Positions 51,482 to 60,912 of a DNA stretch of 64,000 bases are shown here, one piece after another. The stretch lies in assembly GCA_965203615.1 (NCBI GenBank), contig OZ241900.1, positions 3,720,001 to 3,784,000 of the forward strand. Direction: 5' to 3'. This DNA is from VXNE01 sp965203615 (GTDB lineage Bacteria > Pseudomonadota > Gammaproteobacteria > Pseudomonadales > Azotimanducaceae). The translations under genes were made by a program, and so were the position numbers. The notes beneath the pieces were generated by a model. That model was not told the origin of the DNA, made no database searches, and was given only the letters and a program-made list of their open reading frames with translations. Position 1 is the stretch's first letter. Every line of letters starts with the position of its first letter.

Positions 51482-51482
51482 T

Positions 51483-52055
51483 ATGTATCCTATTGAATTA
51501 CGGAGGTATTCATTGGATAGAGCCGTGCGGAACAGGCAGTCCGGCATCGCATTGTTCGTCTGCCTGGTCGTTTTGCTTACGCTCGGTGTCGCCGGCGTGT
51601 CGGCTTCCCAGACGGTGTCGCTGGAGGTGCGCATGGCGCGCAACGGGCACGACGGCGACCTCGCCCTGCAGGCGGCGGAATCGGCGCTGCGCGAGGCAGA
51701 GCGGCGCCTTGCATCGGCCGGGTTCGATCCTGCGGCCGTGGGCTTTTACGCGGGGCCGGGTTTTGGCACGCCGGTTACATGGTCGCGGCCGGAGACCTGG
51801 GACGGCGTCAACAGCCGTGTCGCGACGCCGCTGCCCGGCGTGGCGGCGCCGCCCCGGTTCATCGTCGAGCGCATCGCGTCGTGGGTGGACCCGGAGGGTG
51901 GCTTTGAGGTGCAAGTGTTCAGGGTGACCGCCCGCGCCGTGGGCGGGACGCCGCATGCGCGGGTGGTCTTGCAGAGCACGTTCGCATTGCCGGGGCCCGG
52001 TGCGGGATCGGGACGCGCGCTCCGGATGTCCTGGCGGGAGCTCGACGCGATTTAG
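51483..52055 (+). CDS. pilX: type IV pilus assembly protein PilX
   Basis: This 190-residue protein starts one base after the pilW stop. RQSGIALFVCLVVLLTLGVA replaces the usual processing motif, as in PilX/GspK-like pilins, and EVRMARNGHDGDLALQAAESALREAE is the conserved helical continuation. It completes the minor pilin operon. PilY1 does not follow; a fimT-like gene converges instead. Confidence 0.88.
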   Translation: MYPIELRRYSLDRAVRNRQSGIALFVCLVVLLTLGVAGVSASQTVSLEVRMARNGHDGDLALQAAESALREAERRLASAGFDPAAVGFYAGPGFGTPVTWSRPETWDGVNSRVATPLPGVAAPPRFIVERIASWVDPEGGFEVQVFRVTARAVGGTPHARVVLQSTFALPGPGAGSGRALRMSWRELDAI

Positions 52056-52065
52056 GGGACAAACG

Positions 52066-52674
52066 TCACGGGCATGCGACCGGGCGACCTCGCGAGTCTT
52101 CCACGATGCCGTCGCCGTCGCTGTCCCGCGCGTGCCGGACGCGGGCCTGGGCATTGACGACGATCTGTCGCGCGTACGTCGGGTCCCCGTTCTCGGGGCA
52201 ATAGAGGAGGTTGCCGTTCTGCCAGTCCGTCAATCCATTGGGACGAATCATGAGGTAGGTCCTGTTGCGGAAGGAACGCCAGTAGAAACGGTCGCCTTCC
52301 CGCAGGCGTGGAACGCGGCGAAGGAGCACGTCTTCGCCGTCGAAACGCCCGTTGGCGTTCCGGTCGAGAAACACCAGCGCGCCGTTGTGCCAGGTGTTGC
52401 GGCGGCCGCAGTCGTGTTGGGACGGGCCGCCGGGCTGCGCGCCCTCGGCGGGACACAGTGTGGCGAACGCGCGGTGCGTGACCGCGGCATGGCGGGCGAA
52501 ACGGACCGCGCCGAGCATCTGGTTGACCGCTGCGCTGGCGCGGTGCTGCTCGACCAGGTGGCCCGCGCCGCCGCTGGCCGAGGCGACGAGGATGCCCGCC
52601 ACGGCCAGTGTCGTGAGCAATTCCACCAGCGTGAGCCCCGAGCACTTCACAACGAACGGTCCATTGCCTGCCAT
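52066..52674 (-). CDS. fimT: GspH/FimT-type pseudopilin
   Basis: ATG 52674 gives 202 residues. FVVKCSGLTLVELLTTLAVAGILV is the prepilin segment, MLGAVRFARHAAVTHRAF the GspH-like helix, and the C-terminal globular part holds HDCGRRNTWHNGALVFLDRN and NLLYCPENGD. An unusual Cys lies just before the processing glycine. It is on the strand opposite to pilE-X, ten bp from the pilX stop, so the two units converge. Confidence 0.85.
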   Translation of the reverse strand: MAGNGPFVVKCSGLTLVELLTTLAVAGILVASASGGAGHLVEQHRASAAVNQMLGAVRFARHAAVTHRAFATLCPAEGAQPGGPSQHDCGRRNTWHNGALVFLDRNANGRFDGEDVLLRRVPRLREGDRFYWRSFRNRTYLMIRPNGLTDWQNGNLLYCPENGDPTYARQIVVNAQARVRHARDSDGDGIVEDSRGRPVACP

Positions 52675-52805
52675 CACCCATCGTAGATGGCCTCGGAACA
52701 CGCGCGATAGAGGCCGCCGCTGAAAGATGCGTGCGCCTTCGTCTCCGGAAAGGGTGCGAACCTGCGCTTGGGCGCTGCGCAATTATGGCGCCCGGGGGTA
52801 TCCCG

Positions 52806-53711
52806 CTAGTTCGGTGCGGGCTGCTCGATGCTGACTGGCTGCGGGGTCCTGGACCGGCCGATGAGGCCGAGGGTCATGACGTTCAGCAGCGATCGGCCGC
52901 GATTGCCGGTTGACTGCGCGAACGCGAAGTTGCCGTTGACGTCGAAGGTCGAATGTTCGGGGTAGTTGATGGCCAGGATCCGCAACGCGTCGTTCGCGGT
53001 CTCCGGCAGGCCGAGTTGATAGTTCGCCTCGACGAGGATCGAAAGCGCGTCCGCGGTCGCCGGGGTCAGGGAGTAGTTTTCGACCACGCCGCGCGCGCGG
53101 TTCGCCGCCGCGACGTAGGCGCCGCGGGACATGTAGTAGAGGGCGATGTTGACTTCCGTCGTGGCGAGCAGGTTCCGCAGGTGAATCATGCGTTGCCGGG
53201 CATCCTTGGCGTAGATGCTGTCCGGATAGTTGGCGAGCAGTTCCGAATAGTGGGCGAACGCCTGCCGCGCGTTGCTGACGTCGCGTTTCGACACGTCGTC
53301 GGGGCGAAATCGATCGAACATGTTGCGGTCGAACTTCTCGGCGGTCAGGCCGCGCAGGTACAGCACGTAGTCGATGTTGGGGTGCTGCGGATGGAGGCGA
53401 AGGAACCGGTCCGCGGCGGCCTCCGCGTCGTCGAGGGCGTGCGACATCAACTTCGCGTATATCAGTTCGAGCTGGGCCTGCTCCGCGTATCGTCCAAAGG
53501 GAAAACGCGCCTCGAGCTGTTCCAGCCTCTCGACGGCGGCGTTGTGGTTGCCGGAGCGCATGCTGGCGCGAGCCCTGTTGTAGAGTATCTCCTCGGTGGT
53601 GTGCGCTTCGGTGTCCTCCGTGTCGCGGTCGCGCCCGATGAACGGCATCCAGGCGCATCCACTGGCGCCGAAAACGAGAAGCAGAAATGCTATTCGTAGT
53701 CGTTTGTGCAT
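52806..53711 (-). CDS. bamD: outer-membrane assembly lipoprotein BamD
   Basis: This 301-residue lipoprotein has signal peptide IAFLLLVFGASGC, cleaved before Cys19. TPR-like repeats follow (NHNAAVERLEQLEARFPFG, DAEAAADRFLRLHPQHPNID, VLYLRGLTAE). It binds BamA and inserts beta-barrel proteins such as the secretin above. The C-terminal ~50 residues are disordered. TAAACT lies seven bases before the ATG and no Shine-Dalgarno is evident. It diverges from rluD, the usual arrangement. Confidence 0.95.
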   Translation of the reverse strand: MHKRLRIAFLLLVFGASGCAWMPFIGRDRDTEDTEAHTTEEILYNRARASMRSGNHNAAVERLEQLEARFPFGRYAEQAQLELIYAKLMSHALDDAEAAADRFLRLHPQHPNIDYVLYLRGLTAEKFDRNMFDRFRPDDVSKRDVSNARQAFAHYSELLANYPDSIYAKDARQRMIHLRNLLATTEVNIALYYMSRGAYVAAANRARGVVENYSLTPATADALSILVEANYQLGLPETANDALRILAINYPEHSTFDVNGNFAFAQSTGNRGRSLLNVMTLGLIGRSRTPQPVSIEQPAPN

Positions 53712-53766
53712 GCGGGTTAGTTTAACGCTTCGATCGCGGTCGCGGATATAGCCGAAGGAGCCACGG

Positions 53767-54747
53767 ATGCGGGCCGACCACCAGGTGTTCGACGGTGTCG
53801 TGCCAGAGCAGAGCGCGGGCGAGAGGCTGGACGTCGCCGCGACCAGGCTCGTGCCGGGCCTGTCGCGCGGCCGGATCGTCGCGGCGATCCGGTCCGGCGC
53901 CCTGCGGCTCGACGGTCGAGTGCGGAAACCGGCTTACCGGGTCCTCGGCGGCGAGCGTCTATCCGTCCGTCTCGAGGAACCGGCGCGCACGCTCGGCGAC
54001 CAGCCGCAGCCCGTGCCGTTCGGGGTGGCCTACGAGGACGAGCACCTGATCGTCGTCGACAAGCCCGCCGGACTCGTCGTGCATCCGGGCGCCGGAAACG
54101 CGGACGGCACCCTGGTCAACGGTCTGCTCGCGAGGAGGCCGTCCCTTGCGGCGCTGCCCCGGGCGGGAATCGTGCACCGGCTGGACAAGGACACGAGCGG
54201 CCTGATGGTGGTGGCGGCGAGCGAACCGGTGCGCCAGTCGCTCGTGCAGGCGATCCAGCGGCGCGCCGTCGACCGGGTATACGTGGCCGTGGCGGAGGGG
54301 GTCATGATCTCGGGCCGGGACATCGACCTCGCGCTTGGCCGCGATTCCGTGCAGCGCACGCGCCGGCGGGTGCGCGAAGACGGTCGCCCGGCGCTGACCC
54401 ATGTGCGTGTCATCGCCCGCTATCGGGCCCACACGCTGGTTCGCGCGACGCTGGAAACGGGACGCACCCACCAGGTGCGCGCCCACCTTGGGGCCATCGG
54501 CCACCCACTGGTGGGCGACGGGCGCTACGGTGCCCGGCGCCGGTTGCCGAAGGGTCCTTCGGCGGAACTCATCGACACGATCCGGCGGTTCCCGAGACAG
54601 GCGCTGCACTCGCGTTTTCTCGGCTTCGAGCATCCGGTCTCCAACCGCGCGATGCGATTCGAGAGTCCCGTGCCCGAGGACATCGCGGCGCTTGTTCGGG
54701 CGCTCGAGGCGGATGCGCGGGGGGCGTCTTCCCGGTTTGACATGTAA
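53767..54747 (+). CDS. rluD: 23S rRNA pseudouridine synthase RluD
   Basis: This 326-residue enzyme modifies helix 69 of 23S rRNA. The S4-like domain (SAGERLDVAATRLVPGLSRG) is at residues about 15-75. The catalytic motif is HRLDKDTSGLMVVAA. LETGRTHQVRAHLGAIGHPLVGD is the second signature. GAAGGAG precedes the ATG with good spacing. The gene diverges from bamD. Confidence 0.94.
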   Translation: MRADHQVFDGVVPEQSAGERLDVAATRLVPGLSRGRIVAAIRSGALRLDGRVRKPAYRVLGGERLSVRLEEPARTLGDQPQPVPFGVAYEDEHLIVVDKPAGLVVHPGAGNADGTLVNGLLARRPSLAALPRAGIVHRLDKDTSGLMVVAASEPVRQSLVQAIQRRAVDRVYVAVAEGVMISGRDIDLALGRDSVQRTRRRVREDGRPALTHVRVIARYRAHTLVRATLETGRTHQVRAHLGAIGHPLVGDGRYGARRRLPKGPSAELIDTIRRFPRQALHSRFLGFEHPVSNRAMRFESPVPEDIAALVRALEADARGASSRFDM

Positions 54748-54798
54748 CGGGCCAACCGTAAGAATCCCCGGCCCTTGTCCATTCTCGTTGAATGTCCC

Positions 54799-56553
54799 AT
54801 GGCGGAGATGCTGTCCGGCGCCGACATGCTGATTCGCGCCTTGCAGGACGAAGGGGTTGAATACCTTTTCGGCTACCCGGGCGGGGCGTCCCTGCATATC
54901 TACGACGCCATCTTCAAGCAGCAGAAGGTGGAGCACATACTCGTGCGCCACGAACAGGCGGCGACGCACATGGCCGACGGATACGCCCGGGCCACAGGAC
55001 GGCCCGGCGTCGTCCTGGTCACGTCGGGACCCGGGGCGACCAACGCCATTACCGGGATAGCGACGGCGCATATGGATTCGACGCCGATCGTCGTGATTTC
55101 CGGCCAGGTGCCGAACGCCCAGATCGGCACCGACGCATTCCAGGAGACCGACATGGTCGGCATCTCCCGGCCGGTCGTGAAACACAGCTTCCTCATCCGC
55201 GAGGCGTCGCAGATACCGGAGGTCGTCAAGAAGGCCTTCTACATCGCGACGACGGGCCGTCCGGGTCCGGTGGTCATCGACGTCCCGAAGGACTCCACCG
55301 ACCCCAACGTGACCTTCGAGTACCACTATCCTCGTGACGTCGCGCTGCGATCCTACAATCCGACGGTGCGCGGGCACAGCGGGCAGATTCGCCGGGCCGT
55401 GCGCGCGTTGCTGGAGGCCAAACGCCCGGTGATCTACGCCGGTGGCGGCGTCGTGCAGGGCAATGCCGCCGAGGAACTCGGCGAGCTTGTCGACAAGCTC
55501 GACTATCCGGTGACCAACACGTTGATGGGTCTCGGCGGATTCCCCGGGACCGACCGGCGATTTCTCGGCATGCTCGGCATGCACGGCACGTTCGAAGCCA
55601 ATATGGCCATGCACCATGCCGACATGATCTTCGCCATCGGGGCCCGTTTCGACGATCGGGTCACCAACGATCCGGCGAAGTTCTGTCCCGGCGCCAAGAT
55701 CGTGCACCTCGATGTCGACCCGGCATCGATCTCGAAGATCATTCGCGCCGACGTGCCCATCGTCGGGCCGGCGGATGCGGTGCTGCGCGAAGTCAACCAG
55801 GTGCTCGACAAGTCTCTCGGCCGCAATCCCGATGTCATCGACGGGGAAGCGCTGGCCGGCTGGTGGAAAAGGATTCGGCGGTGGCGCTGCAAGCATGGGC
55901 TCGACCACGACCAGCGCCACCGGGGAGACTCGCCGCTGCTGCCGCAGCAGGTCGTTCAGGCGGTGTACCGGGCGACGTCGGGCGAGGCCTATGTCACGAG
56001 CGATGTCGGCCAGCACCAGATGTTTGCGGCGCAGTACTACAAGTTCGATCACCCGCGCCGCTGGATCAACTCTGGCGGCCTCGGCACCATGGGCTTCGGC
56101 CTGCCGGCCGCGATGGGCGTCCAGTTCGCCTTTCCGGATGCCACCGTCGTGTGCATTACCGGCGAGGGCAGTTTCATGATGAACATGCAGGAACTCTCCA
56201 CCTGCATGCAATATGCGCTGCCGATCAAGATCATCAACCTCAACAACGCGGCGTTGGGCATGGTGAAGCAGTGGCAGGACATGCAATACGGGGGTCGGCT
56301 CTCCCACAGCACCTATCGCGACGCATTGCCGGACTTCGTCGACCTGGCGGGCTCGTTTGGCCACGCGGGATTCCGCGCCGGCAGCGTGTCGGAGCTCGAG
56401 GAGGTGATCTCCGAAGTATTCAGCCCGAAGTACGCGGACAAGCTATGCCTGGTCGACGCCTGCATCGACCCGGAAGAACACGTCTACCCGATGGCGATCA
56501 AGGGTGGCGCCATGGACGACATGGTCCTCGAGCGGCAGACGGCGTCGTCATGA
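54799..56553 (+). CDS. ilvB: acetolactate synthase large subunit
   Basis: ATG 54799 gives 584 residues; a TTG at 54775 would add eight. This TPP- and FAD-dependent enzyme starts branched-chain amino-acid synthesis. GVEYLFGYPGGASLHIYD has the N-terminal active site; HEQAATHMADGYARATG follows. TPP binding is ITGEGSFMMNMQELSTC then LNNAALGMVKQWQD; the GEG variant of GDG occurs in some proteobacterial IlvI enzymes. It overlaps ilvH by 4 bp in ilvB-ilvH-ilvC. Confidence 0.95.
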   Translation: MAEMLSGADMLIRALQDEGVEYLFGYPGGASLHIYDAIFKQQKVEHILVRHEQAATHMADGYARATGRPGVVLVTSGPGATNAITGIATAHMDSTPIVVISGQVPNAQIGTDAFQETDMVGISRPVVKHSFLIREASQIPEVVKKAFYIATTGRPGPVVIDVPKDSTDPNVTFEYHYPRDVALRSYNPTVRGHSGQIRRAVRALLEAKRPVIYAGGGVVQGNAAEELGELVDKLDYPVTNTLMGLGGFPGTDRRFLGMLGMHGTFEANMAMHHADMIFAIGARFDDRVTNDPAKFCPGAKIVHLDVDPASISKIIRADVPIVGPADAVLREVNQVLDKSLGRNPDVIDGEALAGWWKRIRRWRCKHGLDHDQRHRGDSPLLPQQVVQAVYRATSGEAYVTSDVGQHQMFAAQYYKFDHPRRWINSGGLGTMGFGLPAAMGVQFAFPDATVVCITGEGSFMMNMQELSTCMQYALPIKIINLNNAALGMVKQWQDMQYGGRLSHSTYRDALPDFVDLAGSFGHAGFRAGSVSELEEVISEVFSPKYADKLCLVDACIDPEEHVYPMAIKGGAMDDMVLERQTASS

Positions 56554-57047
56554 GCGAGCGCCGAATCATCGCCGTACTGCTGGAGAACGAAGCGGGCGCG
56601 CTGTCGAGGATCGTGGGGCTCTTTGCGCAACGCAACTACAACATCGAGACCCTGACCGTGGCGCCGACCGAGGACGAGACGCTGTCGCGGCTCACGCTGA
56701 CGACCATTGGCGATGAGGACACGATCGAGCAGATCACCAAGCAGCTCAACAAGCTGATCGAAGTGTTCAAGGTGGTCGACCTGACCGAAGGCGACCACCT
56801 CGAGCGGGAAATCATGATGGTGAAGGTGCATGCCGAGGGCCTGCAACGCGCGGAGGTCAAGCGTACGGCGGACATATTCCGCGGACAAATCATCGATGTC
56901 ACCGACAACGCCTACACCGTCCAGCTCACCGGTCCGAGCGACAAGCTCGACGGCTTCCTGCGGGCCGTGGGCGAAGCCACGGTGCTCGAAGCCGTGCGCT
57001 CCGGCGTGTCCGGGATCGGTCGGGGCGACAAGATTCTGAGCCTATAG
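56550..57047 (+). CDS. ilvH: acetolactate synthase small (regulatory) subunit
   Basis: ATG 56550 overlaps the ilvB stop and gives 165 residues. RRIIAVLLENEAGALSRIVG is the ACT domain that senses valine; NYNIETLTVAPTEDETLSRL and REIMMVKVHAEG lead to the C-terminal domain. Length matches the two-domain IlvH form. It should make the large subunit feedback sensitive. Confidence 0.95.
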   Translation: MSERRIIAVLLENEAGALSRIVGLFAQRNYNIETLTVAPTEDETLSRLTLTTIGDEDTIEQITKQLNKLIEVFKVVDLTEGDHLEREIMMVKVHAEGLQRAEVKRTADIFRGQIIDVTDNAYTVQLTGPSDKLDGFLRAVGEATVLEAVRSGVSGIGRGDKILSL

Positions 57048-57057
57048 GGGGACAGCC

Positions 57058-58077
57058 ATGCAGGTCTATTACGACAAGGACGCCGACCTGTCGATCATCC
57101 AGAACATGCAGGTGACGGTAGTCGGCTACGGCTCCCAGGGCCATGCCCACGCCAACAACCTGCGCGACTCCGGCGTGTCGAACATCCGGGTCGGTCTGCG
57201 GCCGGGCGGGGGTTCGTGGGCCAAGGCGGAGGCCGCCGGATTCGAGGTCGCGCCCGTCCACGAGGCGGTGGTCGGTTCCGATGTCGTGATGATCCTCACG
57301 CCGGACGAGCATCAGCAGCGCATCTATGCCGAGGAGATCGCGCCGAACATGAAGGACGGCGGGGCGATCGCCTTCGCGCATGGCTTCAATATCCATTTCG
57401 GCCTGATCGAACCGCGCGAGGATATCGATGCCGTGATGATCGCGCCGAAGGGGCCCGGGCACACCGTGCGTTCGACGTATACCGAAGGCGGCGGCGTGCC
57501 GTCGCTGATTGCCGTCGCTCAGGATTCCAGCGGGCAGGCGAAGGAGATCGCACTGTCCTATGCGTGCGCCATCGGCGCCGGCCGGGCGGCGATCATCGAG
57601 ACCAGCTTCCGGGAGGAGACCGAGACCGACCTGTTCGGCGAACAGGCGGTGCTCTGCGGCGGGGCCGCGGCGCTCGTGACGGCCGGGTTCGAAACGCTGG
57701 TGGAAGCGGGTTACGCGCCCGAGATGGCGTACTTCGAGTGCCTGCACGAACTCAAGCTGATCGTCGACTTCTTCTACGAGGGCGGGGTCGGCAACATGTG
57801 GTACACGGTGTCGAACACGGCCGAATACGGCGGACTGACCCGGGGTTCGCGCATCGTCACCGACGAGACGAAGCAGGAGATGAAGCGCATTCTGGGCGAG
57901 ATCCAGTCGGGGCGCTTCGCGCGCGAATTCGTCAGCGAGAACCAGGCGGGCGCGCCGACGATCAAGGCCATGCGCCGCATGAGCCAGAATCACGAGATCG
58001 AACGCGTCGGCGAACGGCTGCGGGCGATGATGCCCTGGATTCAGGCGAACAAGCTGGTGGACCGGGCGAGGAACTAA
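57058..58077 (+). CDS. ilvC: ketol-acid reductoisomerase, class I
   Basis: This 339-residue NADPH enzyme catalyses the second step of valine/isoleucine synthesis. VVGYGSQGHAHANNLRDSG is the Rossmann loop. APKGPGHTVRSTYTEGGGVP and the acidic metal-binding residues in FREETETDLFGEQAVLCGG are present. Short class I length. GGGGGACAG precedes the ATG ten bases after ilvH. Confidence 0.96.
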   Translation: MQVYYDKDADLSIIQNMQVTVVGYGSQGHAHANNLRDSGVSNIRVGLRPGGGSWAKAEAAGFEVAPVHEAVVGSDVVMILTPDEHQQRIYAEEIAPNMKDGGAIAFAHGFNIHFGLIEPREDIDAVMIAPKGPGHTVRSTYTEGGGVPSLIAVAQDSSGQAKEIALSYACAIGAGRAAIIETSFREETETDLFGEQAVLCGGAAALVTAGFETLVEAGYAPEMAYFECLHELKLIVDFFYEGGVGNMWYTVSNTAEYGGLTRGSRIVTDETKQEMKRILGEIQSGRFAREFVSENQAGAPTIKAMRRMSQNHEIERVGERLRAMMPWIQANKLVDRARN

Positions 58078-58141
58078 CCCGGCTTGCCTCGGGTCACAAT
58101 CTGCAAGGGAGTTCCCAACGCGGAGCGATAGGCGGACAGCC

Positions 58142-58975
58142 GTGGCTGAAGACGAGAACAAACCGAACGAATCGAAGTTGCGACCGGTCAGGACATCGAC
58201 CGATGACGGTCGCCTGAGGAGTTCTTCAAGCTATCGCCGCGGCGTGGCGCTGCTGCCCAACCTGATCACCACGGGCGCGCTCTTCTCGGGCTTCTACGCG
58301 ATCGTCGCCGGCATGAACGGGCGTTTCGTGGCGGCGGGCCTCGCGGTATACGTGGCCATGCTGCTCGACGCGGCCGATGGCCGGGTGGCCCGCCTGACGC
58401 GCTCCGAGAGCGACTTTGGCGCCGAGTTCGACAGCCTTTCGGACATGGTGGCGTTCGGCGTGGCGCCCGCCCTGGTCGCGTTCTCCTGGGCGCTTTCAAG
58501 CCTCGAGCAGGTTGGCTGGGTCGTCACCTTCGTATACATGGCGTGCGCGGCGCTGCGACTGGCCCGTTTCAACATCCAGGAAACCGACCACCGCACCTTC
58601 ACCGGATTGCCGAGTCCGGCGGCGGCGGCGGTTGTGGCCGGCACGGTCTGGGTGTGGAGCGAAGCGCTGGCGGGCGAGGCGCCGGGACTTGTGGCTGCGA
58701 TCGGCCTGGCATTGGTCACTGCGGGAACGGGCCTGTTGATGGTGTCGAACTTCAAGTACTTCTCGCCGAAGGTCATCAACTTCAGGGGCCGCGTCGGGTT
58801 TTTCACGCTGGTGGGTGTCACCCTCGGTTTCGCCGTCGTGTTGGCAGACCCGCCGAAACTGCTATTGCTGGCGTTCGCCGTCTATGCCCTTTCGGGACCG
58901 GGCCGCTATCTCTGGACGCGTTTTCGCGGAAGAGAGGAGGCGGGAGCGGAAGAAAAGGCGGGGGAAGAAGATTGA
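58142..58975 (+). CDS. pssA: CDP-diacylglycerol-serine O-phosphatidyltransferase
   Basis: GTG 58142 gives 277 residues. RGVALLPNLITTGALFSGFYAI leads to the CDP-alcohol phosphotransferase signature DAADGRVARLTRSESDFGAE and FDSLSD. About seven membrane helices and a charged C-terminus follow. It makes phosphatidylserine, the phosphatidylethanolamine precursor. ilvC-pssA is a known neighbour pair in several gammaproteobacteria. Confidence 0.95.
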   Translation: MAEDENKPNESKLRPVRTSTDDGRLRSSSSYRRGVALLPNLITTGALFSGFYAIVAGMNGRFVAAGLAVYVAMLLDAADGRVARLTRSESDFGAEFDSLSDMVAFGVAPALVAFSWALSSLEQVGWVVTFVYMACAALRLARFNIQETDHRTFTGLPSPAAAAVVAGTVWVWSEALAGEAPGLVAAIGLALVTAGTGLLMVSNFKYFSPKVINFRGRVGFFTLVGVTLGFAVVLADPPKLLLLAFAVYALSGPGRYLWTRFRGREEAGAEEKAGEED

Positions 58976-58996
58976 CTGCTCGATCGGAGGTAACCC

Positions 58997-59971
58997 ATGC
59001 ACGTTCGCATTAAGGCGTCCGGCGACCCGAAGCCATCCGAGATCACGCCCGAGCGTATCTATCGCTCGCGCCGGGAATTCATGGCGCTGGGCGCTTCCTC
59101 GCTGGCGCTCGGCGGTCTCAACGCCCTGGCGCTGACCGAAGAGTGGCTGGCGGGCAAGGGTTTCGCTCCTGGCCCGGACTTCAGCGGACAGGACTCAAGC
59201 GAAGAGATCACACCCTTCGAATACGCCTCGACCTATAACAACTTCTACGAGTTTGGCACGGACAAGGGTGACCCTGCGGAATACGCCGGAGAAATGACCG
59301 TCGATCCCTGGAGCATTGAAGTCACGGGAGAGGTGGCAAAACCCGGCACCATCGCGATCGAGGACCTGCTTGCGAATGTCGATCTCGAGGAACGCGTGTA
59401 TCGCCTGCGCTGCGTCGAGGCGTGGTCCATGGTCATACCCTGGCTCGGGTTTCCGGTGAGACGCCTGCTGGATCGCTTCGAGCCGACTTCCAGCGCGAAG
59501 TACGTCGAGTTCACGACCCTGCACCGCCCCGAGGAAATGCGCGGCCAGCGGTCCTTCTTCTCCAGCATCGACTGGCCCTACGTCGAGGGACTCCGCCTCG
59601 ACGAGGCGAACCATCCGCTCGCCATCTTCGCCGTCGGCATGTACGGCAAGGTGCTGCCGAACCAGAACGGCGCGCCGCTGCGCCTCGTGGTGCCGTGGAA
59701 ATACGGCTTCAAGAGCATCAAGTCCATCGTCAGGATCCGGCTCATGCGGCGCCAGCCGCGAACGACCTGGAACGTGATGGCGCCGCAGGAATACGGCTTC
59801 TACGCCAATGTCAACCCGAACGTGGACCATCCGCGCTGGCCCCAGAACATCGAGCGCCGCTTGCCGAGTTCGTTCTTTTCGCCGAACCGCATGGAAACGA
59901 TGATGTTCAACGGCTATGCCGAAGAGGTGGCCTCGCTCTACGCCGGCATGAACCTGCGCCGAAAATTCTGA
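58997..59971 (+). CDS. msrP: periplasmic methionine-sulfoxide reductase catalytic subunit MsrP
   Basis: This 324-residue molybdoenzyme has GGAGGT upstream. The Tat signal is SRREFMALGASSLALGG. YNNFYEFGTDKGDP and VYRLRCVEAWSMVIPWLGFP follow; the Cys near residue 138 ligates molybdenum. PWKYGFKSIKSIVRIRL completes the fold. With MsrQ it repairs oxidised methionines of periplasmic proteins using quinol electrons. msrQ follows by 4 bp. Confidence 0.96.
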   Translation: MHVRIKASGDPKPSEITPERIYRSRREFMALGASSLALGGLNALALTEEWLAGKGFAPGPDFSGQDSSEEITPFEYASTYNNFYEFGTDKGDPAEYAGEMTVDPWSIEVTGEVAKPGTIAIEDLLANVDLEERVYRLRCVEAWSMVIPWLGFPVRRLLDRFEPTSSAKYVEFTTLHRPEEMRGQRSFFSSIDWPYVEGLRLDEANHPLAIFAVGMYGKVLPNQNGAPLRLVVPWKYGFKSIKSIVRIRLMRRQPRTTWNVMAPQEYGFYANVNPNVDHPRWPQNIERRLPSSFFSPNRMETMMFNGYAEEVASLYAGMNLRRKF

Positions 59972-59975
59972 CGGC

Positions 59976-60617
59976 GTGAGCCAGAGCGTCACCCGTCGCG
60001 CCAGGCCCGACCTCCGGTGGACGGCGGCAAAGGTGCTGCTGTTCGCGGTGCTGGCGTCGCCGTTTGGCGTGCTCGCCTACGACGTCTATCGCGAATTCCT
60101 CATGCCGGGGACGGTTTTCGGGGCGGACCCGGGCGAGGAGATCGTCCGATACCTGGGCGAATGGGCGATCCGGCTGCTGATGGCAACGCTGGCGGTCTCT
60201 CCCGCCTCCCGCCTGTTCAAACGCCCGCAATGGGTGCGTTTCCGCCGCATGTTCGGCCTGTTCGCGTTTGCCTACGCGGTGCTGCACTTCATCGGCTACC
60301 TGGGGATGCTGGCGGGATTCGACTTCGGCGCGCTGGTCGACGATTTCGCGAAACGGCCGTACATCACCGTCGGAATCGCCGCGCTGGTCTTCCTGGTTCC
60401 GCTGGCCGCGACATCGACGCGGGGCTGGCAGCGCCGCCTGCGCCGAAACTGGCGCCGGCTGCACCGGATCGTCTATGCCATCGGGGTGCTCGCCTGCGTG
60501 CATCTCTGGTGGCTGTCCAAGGCCGGATACGGGGAGGCCGTCCTCTACACCGCGATCCTGGTCCTGCTGCTCGGCGAGAGAATCGTTAGAATCCTGCTCA
60601 AAGCCCGCTCGTCCTAG
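59976..60617 (+). CDS. msrQ: heme-binding membrane subunit MsrQ
   Basis: GTG 59976 gives 213 residues with about six membrane helices of the ferric-reductase fold. PGEEIVRYLGEWAIRLLMATLAVSP, RRMFGLFAFAYAVLHFIGYLG and WQRRLRRNWRRLHRIVYAIG provide the heme-ligating histidines. It passes electrons from quinol to MsrP. Short spacing after msrP implies one operon. Confidence 0.95.
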   Translation: MSQSVTRRARPDLRWTAAKVLLFAVLASPFGVLAYDVYREFLMPGTVFGADPGEEIVRYLGEWAIRLLMATLAVSPASRLFKRPQWVRFRRMFGLFAFAYAVLHFIGYLGMLAGFDFGALVDDFAKRPYITVGIAALVFLVPLAATSTRGWQRRLRRNWRRLHRIVYAIGVLACVHLWWLSKAGYGEAVLYTAILVLLLGERIVRILLKARSS

Positions 60618-60636
60618 CGTCACGAGGGACAGTGCC

Positions 60637-60912
60637 ATGAGACAGCCTTCCTATTGGCGGGAGAACCTGCGCCTGGTGGCGGTCTGCCTCGCGGTCTGGT
60701 TCTTCGTTTCCTTCGGCTGCGGCCTGTTGCTGGTGGATGTCCTGAACGAAGTCACGTTCGGCGGCTTCCGCCTCGGATTCTGGTTCGCCCAGCAGGGCAG
60801 CATCTACGTCTTCGTGCCCCTCATCTTCATCTACGCGTGGCGCGTGACGCGGCTCGACAGGAAATACGGCGTAGACGAATCGGACGAGCGCGACGCGTCG
60901 CGGGACGGCTGA
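60637..60912 (+). CDS. DUF4212 symporter small subunit
   Basis: This 91-residue protein has two membrane helices (VAVCLAVWFFVSFGCGLLLV and IYVFVPLIFIYAWRV) with FGGFRLGFWFAQQGS between, the DUF4212 pattern. It overlaps the sodium:solute symporter gene by one base. The pair is typical of VC_2705-type transporters. GAGGGAC precedes the ATG. Confidence 0.9.
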   Translation: MRQPSYWRENLRLVAVCLAVWFFVSFGCGLLLVDVLNEVTFGGFRLGFWFAQQGSIYVFVPLIFIYAWRVTRLDRKYGVDESDERDASRDG